Assembly (NCBI GenBank): GCA_033816765.1
Contig: CM066292.1
Location: 4,960,001 to 5,024,000, forward strand
Length of the DNA stretch: 64,000 nucleotides
Reading direction: 5' to 3'
Source: Nothopassalora personata
Taxonomy: Eukaryota > Ascomycota > Dothideomycetes > Mycosphaerellales > Mycosphaerellaceae
Part shown: piece after piece, positions 1 to 10,022 of the stretch
Numbering within the stretch: position 1 is the first letter of the stretch
How the letters are laid out: each line of letters begins with the position of its first letter
The notes under the pieces: generated by a model
The model's input: the letters and a program-made list of their open reading frames with translations, nothing else
What the model was told of the DNA's origin: nothing
Database searches by the model: none
Made by a program: the position numbers and the translations under genes

Positions 1-1104
1 GCTACGTACTTTAGCCTCCCTATCGTACCGGATAAGATTACTAGGCTCTAAAATTCGCTTACGATCTATGCCCTTACTGCCGATCCTTATACGCTAGATT
101 AATACCCTCTAAATTCTACTAATAGCCCTACTATAGTCTAGGTACTTATTAATAAAGGCCGTGAACTAGCGGCGCCCGCTGTTAGTACTGCAAAGCTCGG
201 AGATAACGCGTCGATTAAGAATCTTATTGTCTATCTACTATAGCTAGTAGCGGGTAAGCGTAGCTCGAAGAGTCTTCTCTCGGTTACGAATCTCTAAACC
301 GGTCTTACGAATCTTACCGACGATAGGAAAGAAGACATCGAGCTTCTTATTACTAAGGAATTTATCCTAGTAGCTCTTGCCTATACCGCTCTTAACTTCC
401 TCGAAAAATAGGTTAACCTAGACGGAGTAGTCTTCGAACACCTTCTCGAAGCCCTTATAGAAGTCCTTTAACACCTTAACCCGCTTCTAAGGACTAAGCT
501 CTCGGAACATAACATTAGCGGCGGACTTCGGCGTGTTCGTGTTAGTAAGGATATGCTTAACGTTGTCCGGTAGGCGAAGGGACTCGAATAAGGTCTAAGG
601 TAGGCGGGTAAGCCTAGTAATAGTACTAGTAAGCGCTATGCTCGAGCTAGCCGGGCGTAACGATAGACTGGCTAAAGCTATAATAACTAGGATTCGCTAT
701 TAGTAAGATCGTAAGAGCTAGCTATCTCGTAGTACTACTCTAGAGTGTTAGTAAGCTTTAAAAGCTTAGTATCGGGGTAGGGGCTTTAAAGAAGGTTAAG
801 GTCGTAAAGAGAGAGAGGCTAAAGAACCGTCTAATGTGTAGTAGTAGATGGATGTATCAGTAGTTCTAGTAATAGTATTAGTGTTTAAAGAAAAAGAGAG
901 GAAGTAGTAGGTAGAGAGCTACGCTTAAGTATGCCTCTTAGCGTATGTCCCTATAACCGTTATAAGGTAGTAGCGCCGAGACCGGTCTTATAAGTAGTAA
1001 GAGTAGTACTATTAAGGTTACACTAAAGGTCCGATAACCCTACATGTGACCGAAAACCAGTACTAGTAACTACCGAGGTAAGTATTCGGTAGGGGGCATA
1101 CTAC
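1..1104 (-). mobile_element. Partial copy of unidentified element U (RIPped)
   Basis: Read on the minus strand this stretch matches the first ~1.1 kb of the element at 9622-13591. Shared stretches include the pyrimidine-rich leader, the segment coding for an Ala/Asn-rich helical region, and the sequence around GACCGGTTTAGAGATTCG. It starts next to the head of repeat copy A at 1105 and runs off the left window edge, so its full length is unknown. This copy lacks the 38 bp mini-LTR present at 10424-10461, which shows the uninterrupted target. RIP has turned many CAG/CAA codons into stops. No independent gene is visible. Confidence 0.7.
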
Positions 1105-2281
1105 TATTAACGACTAATTAGTTATGTTAACCTTAGGTTTAGTTATATCGACCTTAGGTTTAGAGGAGGAGTCCCTTAGGTCTAACTTGCCCCAATTTCA
1201 TTTAGGTTTAATTGGACATTTAGGTAAGCTAGCGGGACCTAGTATAGCTATTAAGATATTGATTGATTTGATTGATTATTCCATTAACGTGCTATTTGAG
1301 TCAAAGACTATGCAACACGGGTCTCGAGAACGAGACCAAAATTTGAGAGAAGGAGAAAAGCCCCGTCGTACCCCGGACGTAAAAACTCCTTAAAAGATGC
1401 GAGCAACGCTCGCTATTCGAACCGTAAATCGAATATATTGCGGCGTAGTACGCGCGTACCCGGTAGTCGTGTCTTGTCGAGAATTGCGGTTTGTCGCCTT
1501 GCCCCGGGCGAGACAAGTTTTGCGCCCGTGTCTCGTTCTTGTTTTAAAAAGCCAAGCCGGCCGTACCCGTACGCACCGAGCAAAATCCCAAGAAACACCC
1601 GTTGCCTCTGTTTCAATCCAGTCGCGTTCTCCGGTCTCGAGTGTAGCTCCTCGGTCGCAGTGGCCTCGCTGTCGTCCCCCCCTCGGCCTCTCTTGGTTCC
1701 AGCCGTGCAGTATACGTGGTTTGCGCCCCTAAACGCCTCTCTTGGTTCCAGCCGGCAGTTTACGTGGTTTGCCGGGACGACAGGTAGACAGCGCCTTCGT
1801 TGTTCGAGCGACGTGTACGCTATGTACGTCGCTTTCCCTTCTCGCAGTTCCGGAGTTCTTGTTTGTAGATTTTGAGCGTATCTCGTTCGTTCGGTTCGTC
1901 CGACCTGTCTTTTCTTGTTTCGAGTCGAGTAGGCTTGTATTTTTCGAGAGAGAGAGTCTTAGTTTCTCTTCGTCGTAACGAAGATACTTACGTCGTCCGC
2001 CGCGTGAAGGCGCTCTCTATAGGACGACAGCTATTAAGATATATACTGCGCAGTTAAGCATTATAAGCGTAGTATTAAGGCAACAATTCAATTCATACCT
2101 CTCGAGTAGAGGGCATAGGGGTTTAGGTCTACTAATCCTCTTGTTTTATCTAGCTACTACGCTACTTATTACGTGACCTTATTTCACGGTCCCGGGACCG
2201 GCAAATATCTCTACTTACATAAGCGCCGCTCTACACTACTACAACTCGGATAGGCCTACATAGGGTGGTTAGTAGACATTA
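1105..2281 (+). repeat. Terminal repeat copy A, interrupted
   Basis: A member of a ~370-400 bp repeat found also at 13592-13988 (B), 35636-35303 plus 28740-28700 (C, minus), 46689-47058 (D) and in part at 35637-35768 (E). All full members start TATTAACGAC and end AGTAGACATTA. The 3' third has the palindrome core CGGTCCCGGGACCG (2187-2200). Copy A is split by a 769 bp insertion at 1260-2028 with a 14 bp duplication. It directly abuts the 5' end of R1 copy 1. It may be an LTR or a terminal inverted repeat; see findings. Confidence 0.75.
1260..2028 (-). mobile_element. 769 bp insertion with 14 bp TSD, probable non-LTR fragment
   Basis: The sequence AGCTATTAAGATAT occurs at 1246-1259 and again at 2029-2042, and repeat copies B, C and D lack the DNA in between. 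The insert begins on + with a GATT-rich simple tract (1260-1280). On the minus strand this would be a 3' tail of short A-rich repeats, as left by target-primed reverse transcription. The base composition is not RIP-like, since CA and TG are common. It contains a short direct repeat of ~45 bp (about 1690-1775) around TCTTGGTTCCAGCCG. Overlapping open frames exist on both strands but none resembles a known protein. A 5'-truncated LINE or a SINE-like element are both possible. Confidence 0.6.
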
Positions 2282-2340
2282 TTTTAGTGGTTAATGAGGG
2301 GGGTTATTAATTGTACACCCGGTAGCGTTATTAGCACTAG

Positions 2341-2470
2341 TTTATAAGGTTAAAATTACGGTTTAAGGTCTAAGGTTCACGGTTAAGGTTATTACTTAAG
2401 GTTAAGGTTTAAGGTTAAGGTTCACGGTTAAGGTCGACTAAGGTCGAAAACACTTAAGGTCTAAGGTATT
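2341..2470 (+). repeat. Degenerate TTAAGGT-type heptamer tract in R1 leader
   Basis: About a dozen imperfect copies of TTAAGGT / AAGGTTA lie in the untranslated leader of R1. The same tract occurs in minus orientation at about 28500-28625 in the second R1 copy, so it belongs to the element and is not a local expansion. Confidence 0.7.
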
Positions 2471-2547
2471 TAGTAATAATCACGGTTACAAGGTCCTATT
2501 AAGCAATAACTAGTATTAACGCATTCTAAAGTAAGCACCTCGTAACA

Positions 2548-5510
2548 ATGGATACGGCTACATTACTAGAAAAACTTAGCACCTTTACCGACATAGGTAG
2601 AGGCTACAAACAGCTAGTGAACCCTACGAAAATGGAAGGGGTCTATAGGGATTCTATCCCTTATAAGGGGATAGAGGAATCGGAGGAAGGGGAAACACCT
2701 AAATCTAGTAAAGAAGGGAGAAGCGGAACTAGCGCCGCTAAATTGGGTATAGGTGTAGGAACGAATAGCACAATTAGAATAGATACTATAACTGCCCTCT
2801 TTAGACGATTAGTAGTAGTAATAGAAAACGCTAGCCCTCGCTTTCCACCTCTAGGAGGTGCTAAGAATCCGTTCTTTAATAGCACTAATGCTACTAAGTT
2901 CTAGGAGCGGTTTAGCGACCTAATAGACTAGTATCCGCCTCGGGCATCTATTAAGAAGGATAATTTCTAGGGTAGGTTTAAGCGCAATTACGAAACTACT
3001 ATCCGGCGCGTAGTTATAAGGCTACCTAGGTGGCTTACTAACAAGGCACGTTTTAGGAGGGCGTTCTTATTAGAGTTCTTAAGGTTTAACGCCTACTAGA
3101 TATTAGGGAGTCGGGAATATCTTAAGGAGATTGTTAGGGAACAGTAAGGTAAGAGGCCTAAAGAACAAGATGTGAAGGAATTTATCCGCCTATTTGTATC
3201 CTTAAGTGACCTAATTGAACCTAAGGATTTAGATAATAGCTCCCGGAGTCGCCTTCTCCTTTAGGGATTACTAGAGGCAGTTGCGAAAGCGGTCTACAAG
3301 GCTTACGGGCTTTACCTAAAGTAACCTAAGAAGTTTAGGGACTTTTAGAGGATCCTCGATAAAGCTACTAGTATCGTAGATAGTAAGGAGGGATAGAAAG
3401 CTATATATATAGATTTCCCTCTTACTTTACCTTAGCTATACCGCTTAGTCGTAAAGTAAATGCCGCGCCTTAAGCCTAAGATTAACACGCTTAAGAAGGC
3501 TACCTCTAGGACTGTTGTTAATAATAATCTAATCTAGAAGGTAGCTAAAATAAGCATACGTACATACTAGCGCGGTCGCGTCGCGGACGCGGGTACCTTC
3601 TACCCGAGCGAGAATTAACGCTCTATATAACCGGAGAGGCACGACCTAGATACTAAACTATAGGTTTACGTAATATAGCGTCCCCTATCCTAGAATCGTG
3701 AATAGTCTAAAGCGATAGATAGTTATTACTATAACTATAGTAGTTCGAAGCACTAGGCTAGTAATTGTAGGGCGATAAGGTCCTTAATATCCCGGGGCTA
3801 CGTATACCTCGCCCCGAATAACTAGTAGTATCTAGGGAAAGAAGGCGATCCGCGTCCTACTAAGTTCAACTTTCGGAGGGACTATAGTAAACCGAAACTG
3901 CTCTATATGCTCCCTCTACTCAAAGAACATTATAGGCTAATCGAGTTTAATAACTAGTATAAAATTGCCGTACTACGTAAGTAATGGATGGGTAGGGACT
4001 ATACTAGGGTAACTAAGGTCACGCCTCCTAATTATTCTAAGCCCCCTCCTAACTTTAGGCATTTAATAGAATATAGCCCTTAGGACGCACGGTCTAGCTA
4101 AACGGAGAAGGCTACTAGGACATATTAGGTCTTATTCGAAGAAAGTAAAGCGGAGTAGGCGATTGACTTAGGCGAGCTTAACGAGGTATCTACCTATCCT
4201 ATGCAGTCTAATAAAGTGAAAGGGAAGGTACCCGTAGGCATTCTAAAGAATCCGCACCTGAGGACCCGGTCCTTAGCCTAGGATCTACGAGCCCGAGCTA
4301 AGGCTACTAAGAAAGTTCGCCTACAATTAGAATAGGAGATCCGGTAAGCTAAGATTAACTAGTAGGAGGTTAAAATAATTAACGAAGTTAGTGCTTAAAT
4401 GAGCGAAACTCAATTATTAGCTAAATCCGGGGTAACCCTAGGAAGGGGAAATAATGCCTAAGTAAATAGATTAGGGAACGATACTAATGAAGGACTGCCT
4501 AAGGATATGCCTATTAGTCCCGTAAACGCCCCCTTCGCATAAAGGAAGCGTATATAGAATGCTAAGACTATAAGGATTAATAACTACGTCCGATAATATA
4601 GTTTAGCTAGTAATAGCCCGGTTATAAAGGAAGAGGGTATTATCTACTAGATTAATTAGATCCTCTAGATAACGTTTCCTAATGTAAACGCCTAAGATTG
4701 GTTTCGATATAGTCGCTAGTTCGAGGCTACCCTCTTCAGTCGCGTTACTAACACCCCCGCCCTTTAGGAGAAGCTCGCTATAGTACGACGTCTTATAGGA
4801 AAGGACCCTAAGGTTCGCACTAGACAAGTAGTTACCTATAAAGATAAACCTAAGTATAATAAGGAGGTCTTCCGCAAAGATGGTTAGGCCTAGTATGTCG
4901 GAGTGTATTTAGCTATACTTTGCTCTAAAGGTACGGTCCCTACTACTAAGCTATATAAGGACGTTAAGAAAATCGGGCTCTCTAGTATCCTTAATAACTT
5001 TACTATAGTCCCTAGTCCTTAGGTAGTAGCGGAGTTTAGGATAAACAAGAACTAGATTAGGTGCCTAATTAATAAGGGCTCCGAGGTAAATATTATCGGC
5101 TAGAGGAACGCTTATAGGTTTAGGTTACTAGTAATGTCGAGTGCTTAGCTTACCTTTCGAGGTACTAGAGGGCGGGCCTAGTTTAAAGGTGTTATAGGCA
5201 ATTTGGATGTTTAGGTATTTAGGGTTTACTACTAGGTAGATATGTTTATCTCCTCGGATCTAAACTCACTAACAATCCTAGGACGTCCGTAGGCCCGTAA
5301 GGTGCGGCTTACTGCCCGTAACTGCGATGATAGTTTATAGGAGGGGACTATTACTAGCCGTAAAGGTAAAAGTGTTATGTTTACTACCCTAGTTAGCTCG
5401 GATAGGTGCAAGACCCTTTAAGAACTGTTAAAAGCGTCGGGAAATGGAAGGATAGGTTAAGTTACGGCGCTTAACCTACCGACTTACTAAAGCCGGACTT
5501 AATAAAATCG
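2548..5510 (+). pseudogene. R1 gag and protease remnant
   Basis: The ATG at 2548 opens 118 codons before the first RIP stop. The frame continues past in-frame TAGs as a basic, Lys/Arg/Gln-rich Gag-like protein of several hundred residues. A Cys/His-containing stretch lies near 3730-3780. A retropepsin-like motif I/L-N-K-G-S-E-V-N-I-I lies at about 5065-5100, where the family has D-x-G-S-E-V-N. The family role is virion core formation and polyprotein processing. Here the gene is inactive: dozens of stops, and the catalytic Asp appears changed to Asn, a change RIP can cause. A palindrome at 5551-5576 follows the end of this block. Confidence 0.6.
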
Positions 5511-5550
5511 GTAAGGTTCTCGCACTATCTCGGAGAAACCTCGGACTTTA

Positions 5551-5576
5551 ATTTGCCGGTCCCGGGACCGGTAAAT
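5551..5576. repeat. Internal R1 palindrome (one mismatch)
   Basis: A near-perfect 26 bp inverted repeat with core CCGGTCCCGGGACCGG sits between the gag/protease and pol parts of R1. The matching site in R1 copy 2 is perfect (17858-17883). It belongs to the set of nine palindromes in this window. Confidence 0.85.
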
Positions 5577-5753
5577 AACTATAGTAAGGAAAACGGATAC
5601 GACTACGACACGACGTATCTATAGGAACCCGGCAAGGCTCGAACGCCTAGCAACCATTTAGCTCACTTATTAGGATTGCTTAGGACTACTAGAACAAAGG
5701 AACGAGTTATAGAAATTGGAATAGGCGCGTTCGAGGGAGATTCTATTACTAAC

Positions 5754-5950
5754 TGTTAAGGGGATGTCGCAATATATAGCACGCCCACGACCTGCCAGTC
5801 GTAGATGAACTAATTCTTGCCTTTTGTTCAAGACGCATCGCGCGTCGCAAGGTGTACTCATGCGTGTCACGTGCGGCTTGGCAGCCGGTCGCGACCGTAT
5901 GTCACATGCAAGGCCACATGTAGGGGTTAGCCACTGGGCTGCCCCTTACA
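5754..5950 (-). mobile_element. G2-family solo LTR
   Basis: A 197 bp sequence TGTTAAGGGG...CCCCTTACA is flanked by the 5 bp duplication CTAAC (5749-5753 and 5951-5955). It matches the LTRs of the G2 chromovirus (28741-28936, 35107-35302, 38676-38872, 45613-45809) in minus orientation. R1 copy 2 has the empty site at about 17660. No internal G2 sequence is present, so this is a recombined solo LTR. It is less RIPped than the LTRs of the full elements and retains many CA/TG. Confidence 0.92.
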
Positions 5951-5955
5951 CTAAC

Positions 5956-8900
5956 GTTTATTTAGTTTAAGGGGATTGGCCCTCCGAGATCCTAAGGCAA
6001 TCTACATTGAATGCTTAGGCACGGAAGTAATAAGTAGGCTAAATATAGCTAACATTAGGATACCGTAGGTCTTTACGATATATAAACGTAAGGCGGATAA
6101 GAAGAAGCTAGTAGACACGAGCGTTTACGAACGCCTAGAATCACGAGATAAGGGAGATATAGAATAGAAGCGTAGGGCACTGTACCTAGAATCTAAGATG
6201 CCTAAAGGATAAGGTCCGTTTAACGGGAAGTACTTAACTAAGAAATTCTTAAGTATTAAGCGAGGTAGCCGGATTACTCTAGAACGACTTACCTTAATTA
6301 AGGTTAGTATTAAGCTATTACTAATGAAAACGCCTTATTCGATAAGATGCTCTACAACCGGGAGGTAGTCCTCGCTTAGGATTTTAGTTACATAAGGCAA
6401 ATTAGGTACGACGTTATACTACCTTAGATGATTAACACGGTCCCTTATAGGCTATAGTAGGCACGCCCTATCCGGTTGCACCTAAGTCTTAGGGCGATTG
6501 TTAAGCGTATAATTAGAGCCCGGATTAAGAACAACATCCTAGAATACTCATAAGGGGCATACTCTAATAGCTAGTTCCTAGTCGTAAAGAAGGTTAATGC
6601 CTCTAGAAGCGATGTGCTATATCGGTTAATTAACTTAGCTATACTCCTAAATAAGGTCACTATGCGCGATGCTAACATTCTACCGGACACGGATAGCTTC
6701 TTAGAGGATTATACCGGGTGCTAAGTCGCTTTACTTATAGACCTGTTCTTAGGTTATAACTAGATTACTTTAGATAAGTCCTACCGGGACTTAACAGCCT
6801 TCATGACCCCTCTTAGCCTAGTACGTAACACGACTCTACCTTAAGGAGCTACTAATTCAGTTGCCTAGTTCGTGCGTGCGGTAATAAAGATTCTACTTAA
6901 TTATATCTCGCATCGAGCGAAGCCGTTTCTCGATAACATCGGTATTAAGGGACTAACTAAGGACTATAGGAATGTAGAAGTAGAGCCTAGGTTAAGAAAA
7001 TAGGTCGTTAAGCACATTGTTTCCCTAGATCTAGTTCTTACTAATTTAGAAAGAGCTAGTGCGGTAGTTACTAGAGGTAAATCCTAATAGTTATACGAAA
7101 AGCTTAAGATCGTTAGGTACGTTACTAGCCCGGATAGTCGCTACCCTAACCTAAAGGTTATAGCTAAGATCCTAGATTAGCCTACGCCTACCTATATTAA
7201 GGAGGTCCGCACCTATGTAGGGCTATGTATGTACTTCCGGATATGGATCCCCTAGTTCGTTATTATCGCTCGACCAATGTATAAGCTACTAAAGAAGGGC
7301 GCCGAGTTCACCTAGACAGAAAATAAGCAGTTCTCGAAAGAAGAGGTTACTAGATATCTTATGTAGGCTCTAGCCTTAGTTACCCTCTACTACTTACCTA
7401 GTACTAGGTCTATCTTTATCTTAGTTAATGCTAGCGGCACTAGATAGGGATGTATCGTTTCTTAAGAATTAATAGACAGTACTCGACGGCGTTACCCGGT
7501 ACGGTATAAGAGTAGAATCTAGAACGCGTTCGAATCTAGATATAATACTAGTAAGTAAGAATGCCTTAGGGTCCTTAAGAGGCTTAAGAAGATCTAGAGA
7601 TATATTACTAGCGTTAATTTTATCCTTAAGGTTAATGCTAAGACACTTATATAGCAGCTTAACCGGCCGGCTTTAGACCTACCGAACTCGGTAATAGCCC
7701 GGTAGGTTATATAGATTAGGCTATTCACGTTCGAAGTGAAGCACGTTACGGGGACTAGGTACACTAGCCTAGATGCCCTATCTCGTAGGCCCTCTATACC
7801 TTAGGAACCTAGGGAAGCTAACGAAGACGAAGTCGACCGGATAATTAATAATAAGCTATTCGGGTACCCGGAGCCGGTCGATACCTATCTAGTTAAAATC
7901 TAGAAAACACGACATCTCGGGGACTAATACTCTAAAAGCTCTAAGTAGCTTACTTAGGTTATAGAAACTAGGACCCGGCCCGATAGTATTACCCGTACTA
8001 AGTACCGGTGGCTAGTAAAGAAGAGCGTTAACTTCTTTATCCGGGATTAGTTACTGTTCTTCTAGAAGCGCCGAGGAGTACCGTTACAACTTGTAATTAA
8101 CGATAATAAGGCTTAGAAGGAGATCGTTATAGAGTGCTATAAGAGACACGGTTATCGTAGCGCTAAGGTCGTGTATAACCTTATTTCCAATTAGTATTAC
8201 TAGGACGGGTGCTTCGCCGATGTCTCTACGTAGGTTCGAAGTTATACTCCTTATAGGTTTCGCGAAGGCAACTAGCGCGCTAGTAAGCTTCACTTATCGA
8301 CCCCTTAGGTCATTAGTAAGAAGTAGTACTCGGACCCCGTCTAGGTACATAAAAATAGATACCTCCTAGTTGCGCGCGAAGCACTTAGTAACTAGATCGA
8401 GGCTAGAGTAACGAGGGCACCTCCTAGCTCTAAGACGGTTACTAAGTTTCTATATAAGGATGTCTTCTATAGGCACGGCTACTATGCTAAAATTGTGCTT
8501 AATAACGCTACGGTTTATACGGCTGAGGTTAAGCGGTTACTCGTAGGACTTAGTGTTCGAAGGATCTAAATATTACCGTACTATCCGTAGTCTAATACTC
8601 CGGTCGAGGTTAGACACCGTCTAATTCTTATAGCGTTAGTAAAGCTTATAAGGAACACATACCGCGGATGGGAGTAATAGGTACCCGCTGTGTTATAGGC
8701 TAATAGGACTACGACCTGTCGTACTACTAGAATGACGCTAGCTTAGGTCCTATATAGCTATTGTACGATTCTACCAATTAAGGTTAAGTACCCGACGTAG
8801 GCGAATTATTAATGGGGATCGGTAAGAACGACTAAGGATCTACTTACTATACGTGCGCGTTAACTCTAGGCTCGAGACCTTAGTTTAGAAGAGCTATATA

Positions 8901-9420
8901 CTCGAAGGAAGCGACTAAGAGAACTTAGTAAGGACTACTTTAATTCTTACTGGAATGTTAACTTTATTAGTTTCTAGAAGGGCGACCTTGTTATAAGATT
9001 CGATAAGCTATATAAGGATAAATTCTTACGCAAGATCGGTTACCGATAGTAAGGTCCATATCGGGTATCTAGTGTCTCTAGGGAATTTAGTACCTATATT
9101 CTTAAGGAACTTAATAGTACGCTAATAAAGGGTGTTTAGGCACGGGAAAACCTTAAGCTAGTTCCAGAGCTTCGCCTAGATACTATAGAAGTACTAAACT
9201 TAGATAATGGGACCGATCTCGTAATAGGGGAGGGAGAAGTCACTAATAGCGTCGCTAATAGCGAAGATAGTAGTGATTCGAACGAGATCGAGCCTATCGC
9301 CGACGAAGACGTACTACCTATAGGAGTAACGAAAGGGGATCGTATCCTAAACCGGAATCTAAGAAGCTATAGGTTAGGCCTTATAACCTTTCTATAGCCG
9401 AAATTTCACAGTTTAGTAGG
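5956..9420 (+). pseudogene. R1 pol remnant (RT, RNase H, integrase)
   Basis: With TAG read as Gln, a Gypsy-type Pol is continuous. The RT block at about 6440-7330 contains F-L-D-N-I-G-I-K-G (about 6924-6950), where active relatives have F-[IL]-D-D. RNase H follows (about 7390-7800), with A/G-x-L-I-Q-Q-L-N and S-L-D-A-L-S-R-R. Next come a degraded HHCC zinc region and an integrase core ending near Y-Y-P-Q-S-N (about 8575-8600). The C-terminal tail is acidic. Several catalytic Asp codons read Asn, consistent with RIP on the other strand. The gene is non-functional. Confidence 0.65.
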
Positions 9421-9579
9421 ATCGAGGTTAAGAACTAATTAGTTAGTAGTAGCGTACGGAGTTTACTTCCCTTAGGCATGTGTTACGCATGCCCTTTAGT
9501 TTATTAAGCCGATTCGGTTATCTAGACTTTACTTTATAGGGTGTTCTTACCTTAGTTAGACCTTAGTTAGTAGAGTTAC

Positions 9580-9605
9580 ATTTACCGGTCCCGGGACCGG
9601 TAAAT
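9580..9605. repeat. Perfect 26 bp palindrome at R1 copy 1 3' end
   Basis: The sequence is identical to its reverse complement over 26 bases, with the centre CCCGGG and flanking ACCGGT on both sides. It lies 16 bp inside the R1 3' boundary. It is notable that CpG and the palindrome survive in DNA otherwise heavily mutated. Confidence 0.95.
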
Positions 9606-10022
9606 CGGATTACGTAATAGCGTAGCATACCCCCTGCCGAATGCTTACCTAGGTAGTTACTAGCACTAGTTTTCGGTCACATATCGGGTTATCGGACCTT
9701 TAGTATAACCTTAATGGCACTGCTCTTACTACTCATAAGACCGGTCTTGGCGCTGCTGCCTTATAACGGTTATAGGGACATATGCTAAGAGGTATACTTA
9801 AGCGTAGCTCTCTACCTACTACTTCCTCTCTTTTTCTTTAAACACTAACACCATTACTAGAACTACTAACATATCTACTACTACACATTACACGGTTCTT
9901 TAGCCTCTCTCTCTTTACGACCTTAACCTTCTTTAAAGCCCCTACCCCGATACTAAGCTTTTAAAGCTTACTAACACTCTAGAGTAGTACTACGAGATAG
10001 CTAGCTCTTACGATCTTACTAC

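Larger units (their letters stand above)
2282..9621 (+). mobile_element. R1 Gypsy-like retroelement, copy 1 (RIPped)
   Basis: Reading TAG/TAA as RIPped CAG/CAA gives a gag, retropepsin, reverse transcriptase, RNase H and integrase order on +, typical of Ty3/Gypsy. The 5' side is repeat A. The 3' side ends with a 26 bp palindrome (9580-9605) and TTACGTAATAGCGTAG. This end is an inverted match to the 3' part of repeat A (CTACGCT..TTACGTGA), not a direct repeat. Copy 2 (28699-13989, minus) has the same two ends. A G2-family solo LTR sits inside at 5754-5950. No intact ORF remains, so the copy is dead. The family assignment is sound; the exact termini are not. Confidence 0.75.

Noticed and set aside
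1397..2057. Overlapping open frames of 60-145 codons in the 769 bp insertion
   Set aside because: Frames overlap on both strands without recognisable motifs; more likely a non-coding retro-insert.
2341..2470. Internal telomere or subtelomere signal
   Set aside because: Units are degenerate TTAAGGT, not TTAGGG, and are part of the R1 leader in both copies.
4603..4827. 74-codon frame on minus, identical in translation to 18607-18831 on +
   Set aside because: Both lie antisense to the gag/protease region of the two inverted R1 copies; identity reflects the repeat, not a conserved gene.
8084..8293. 69-codon frame on minus, identical in translation to 15321-15530 on +
   Set aside because: Antisense to R1 integrase in both copies; frames free of RIP stops arise more easily on this strand.
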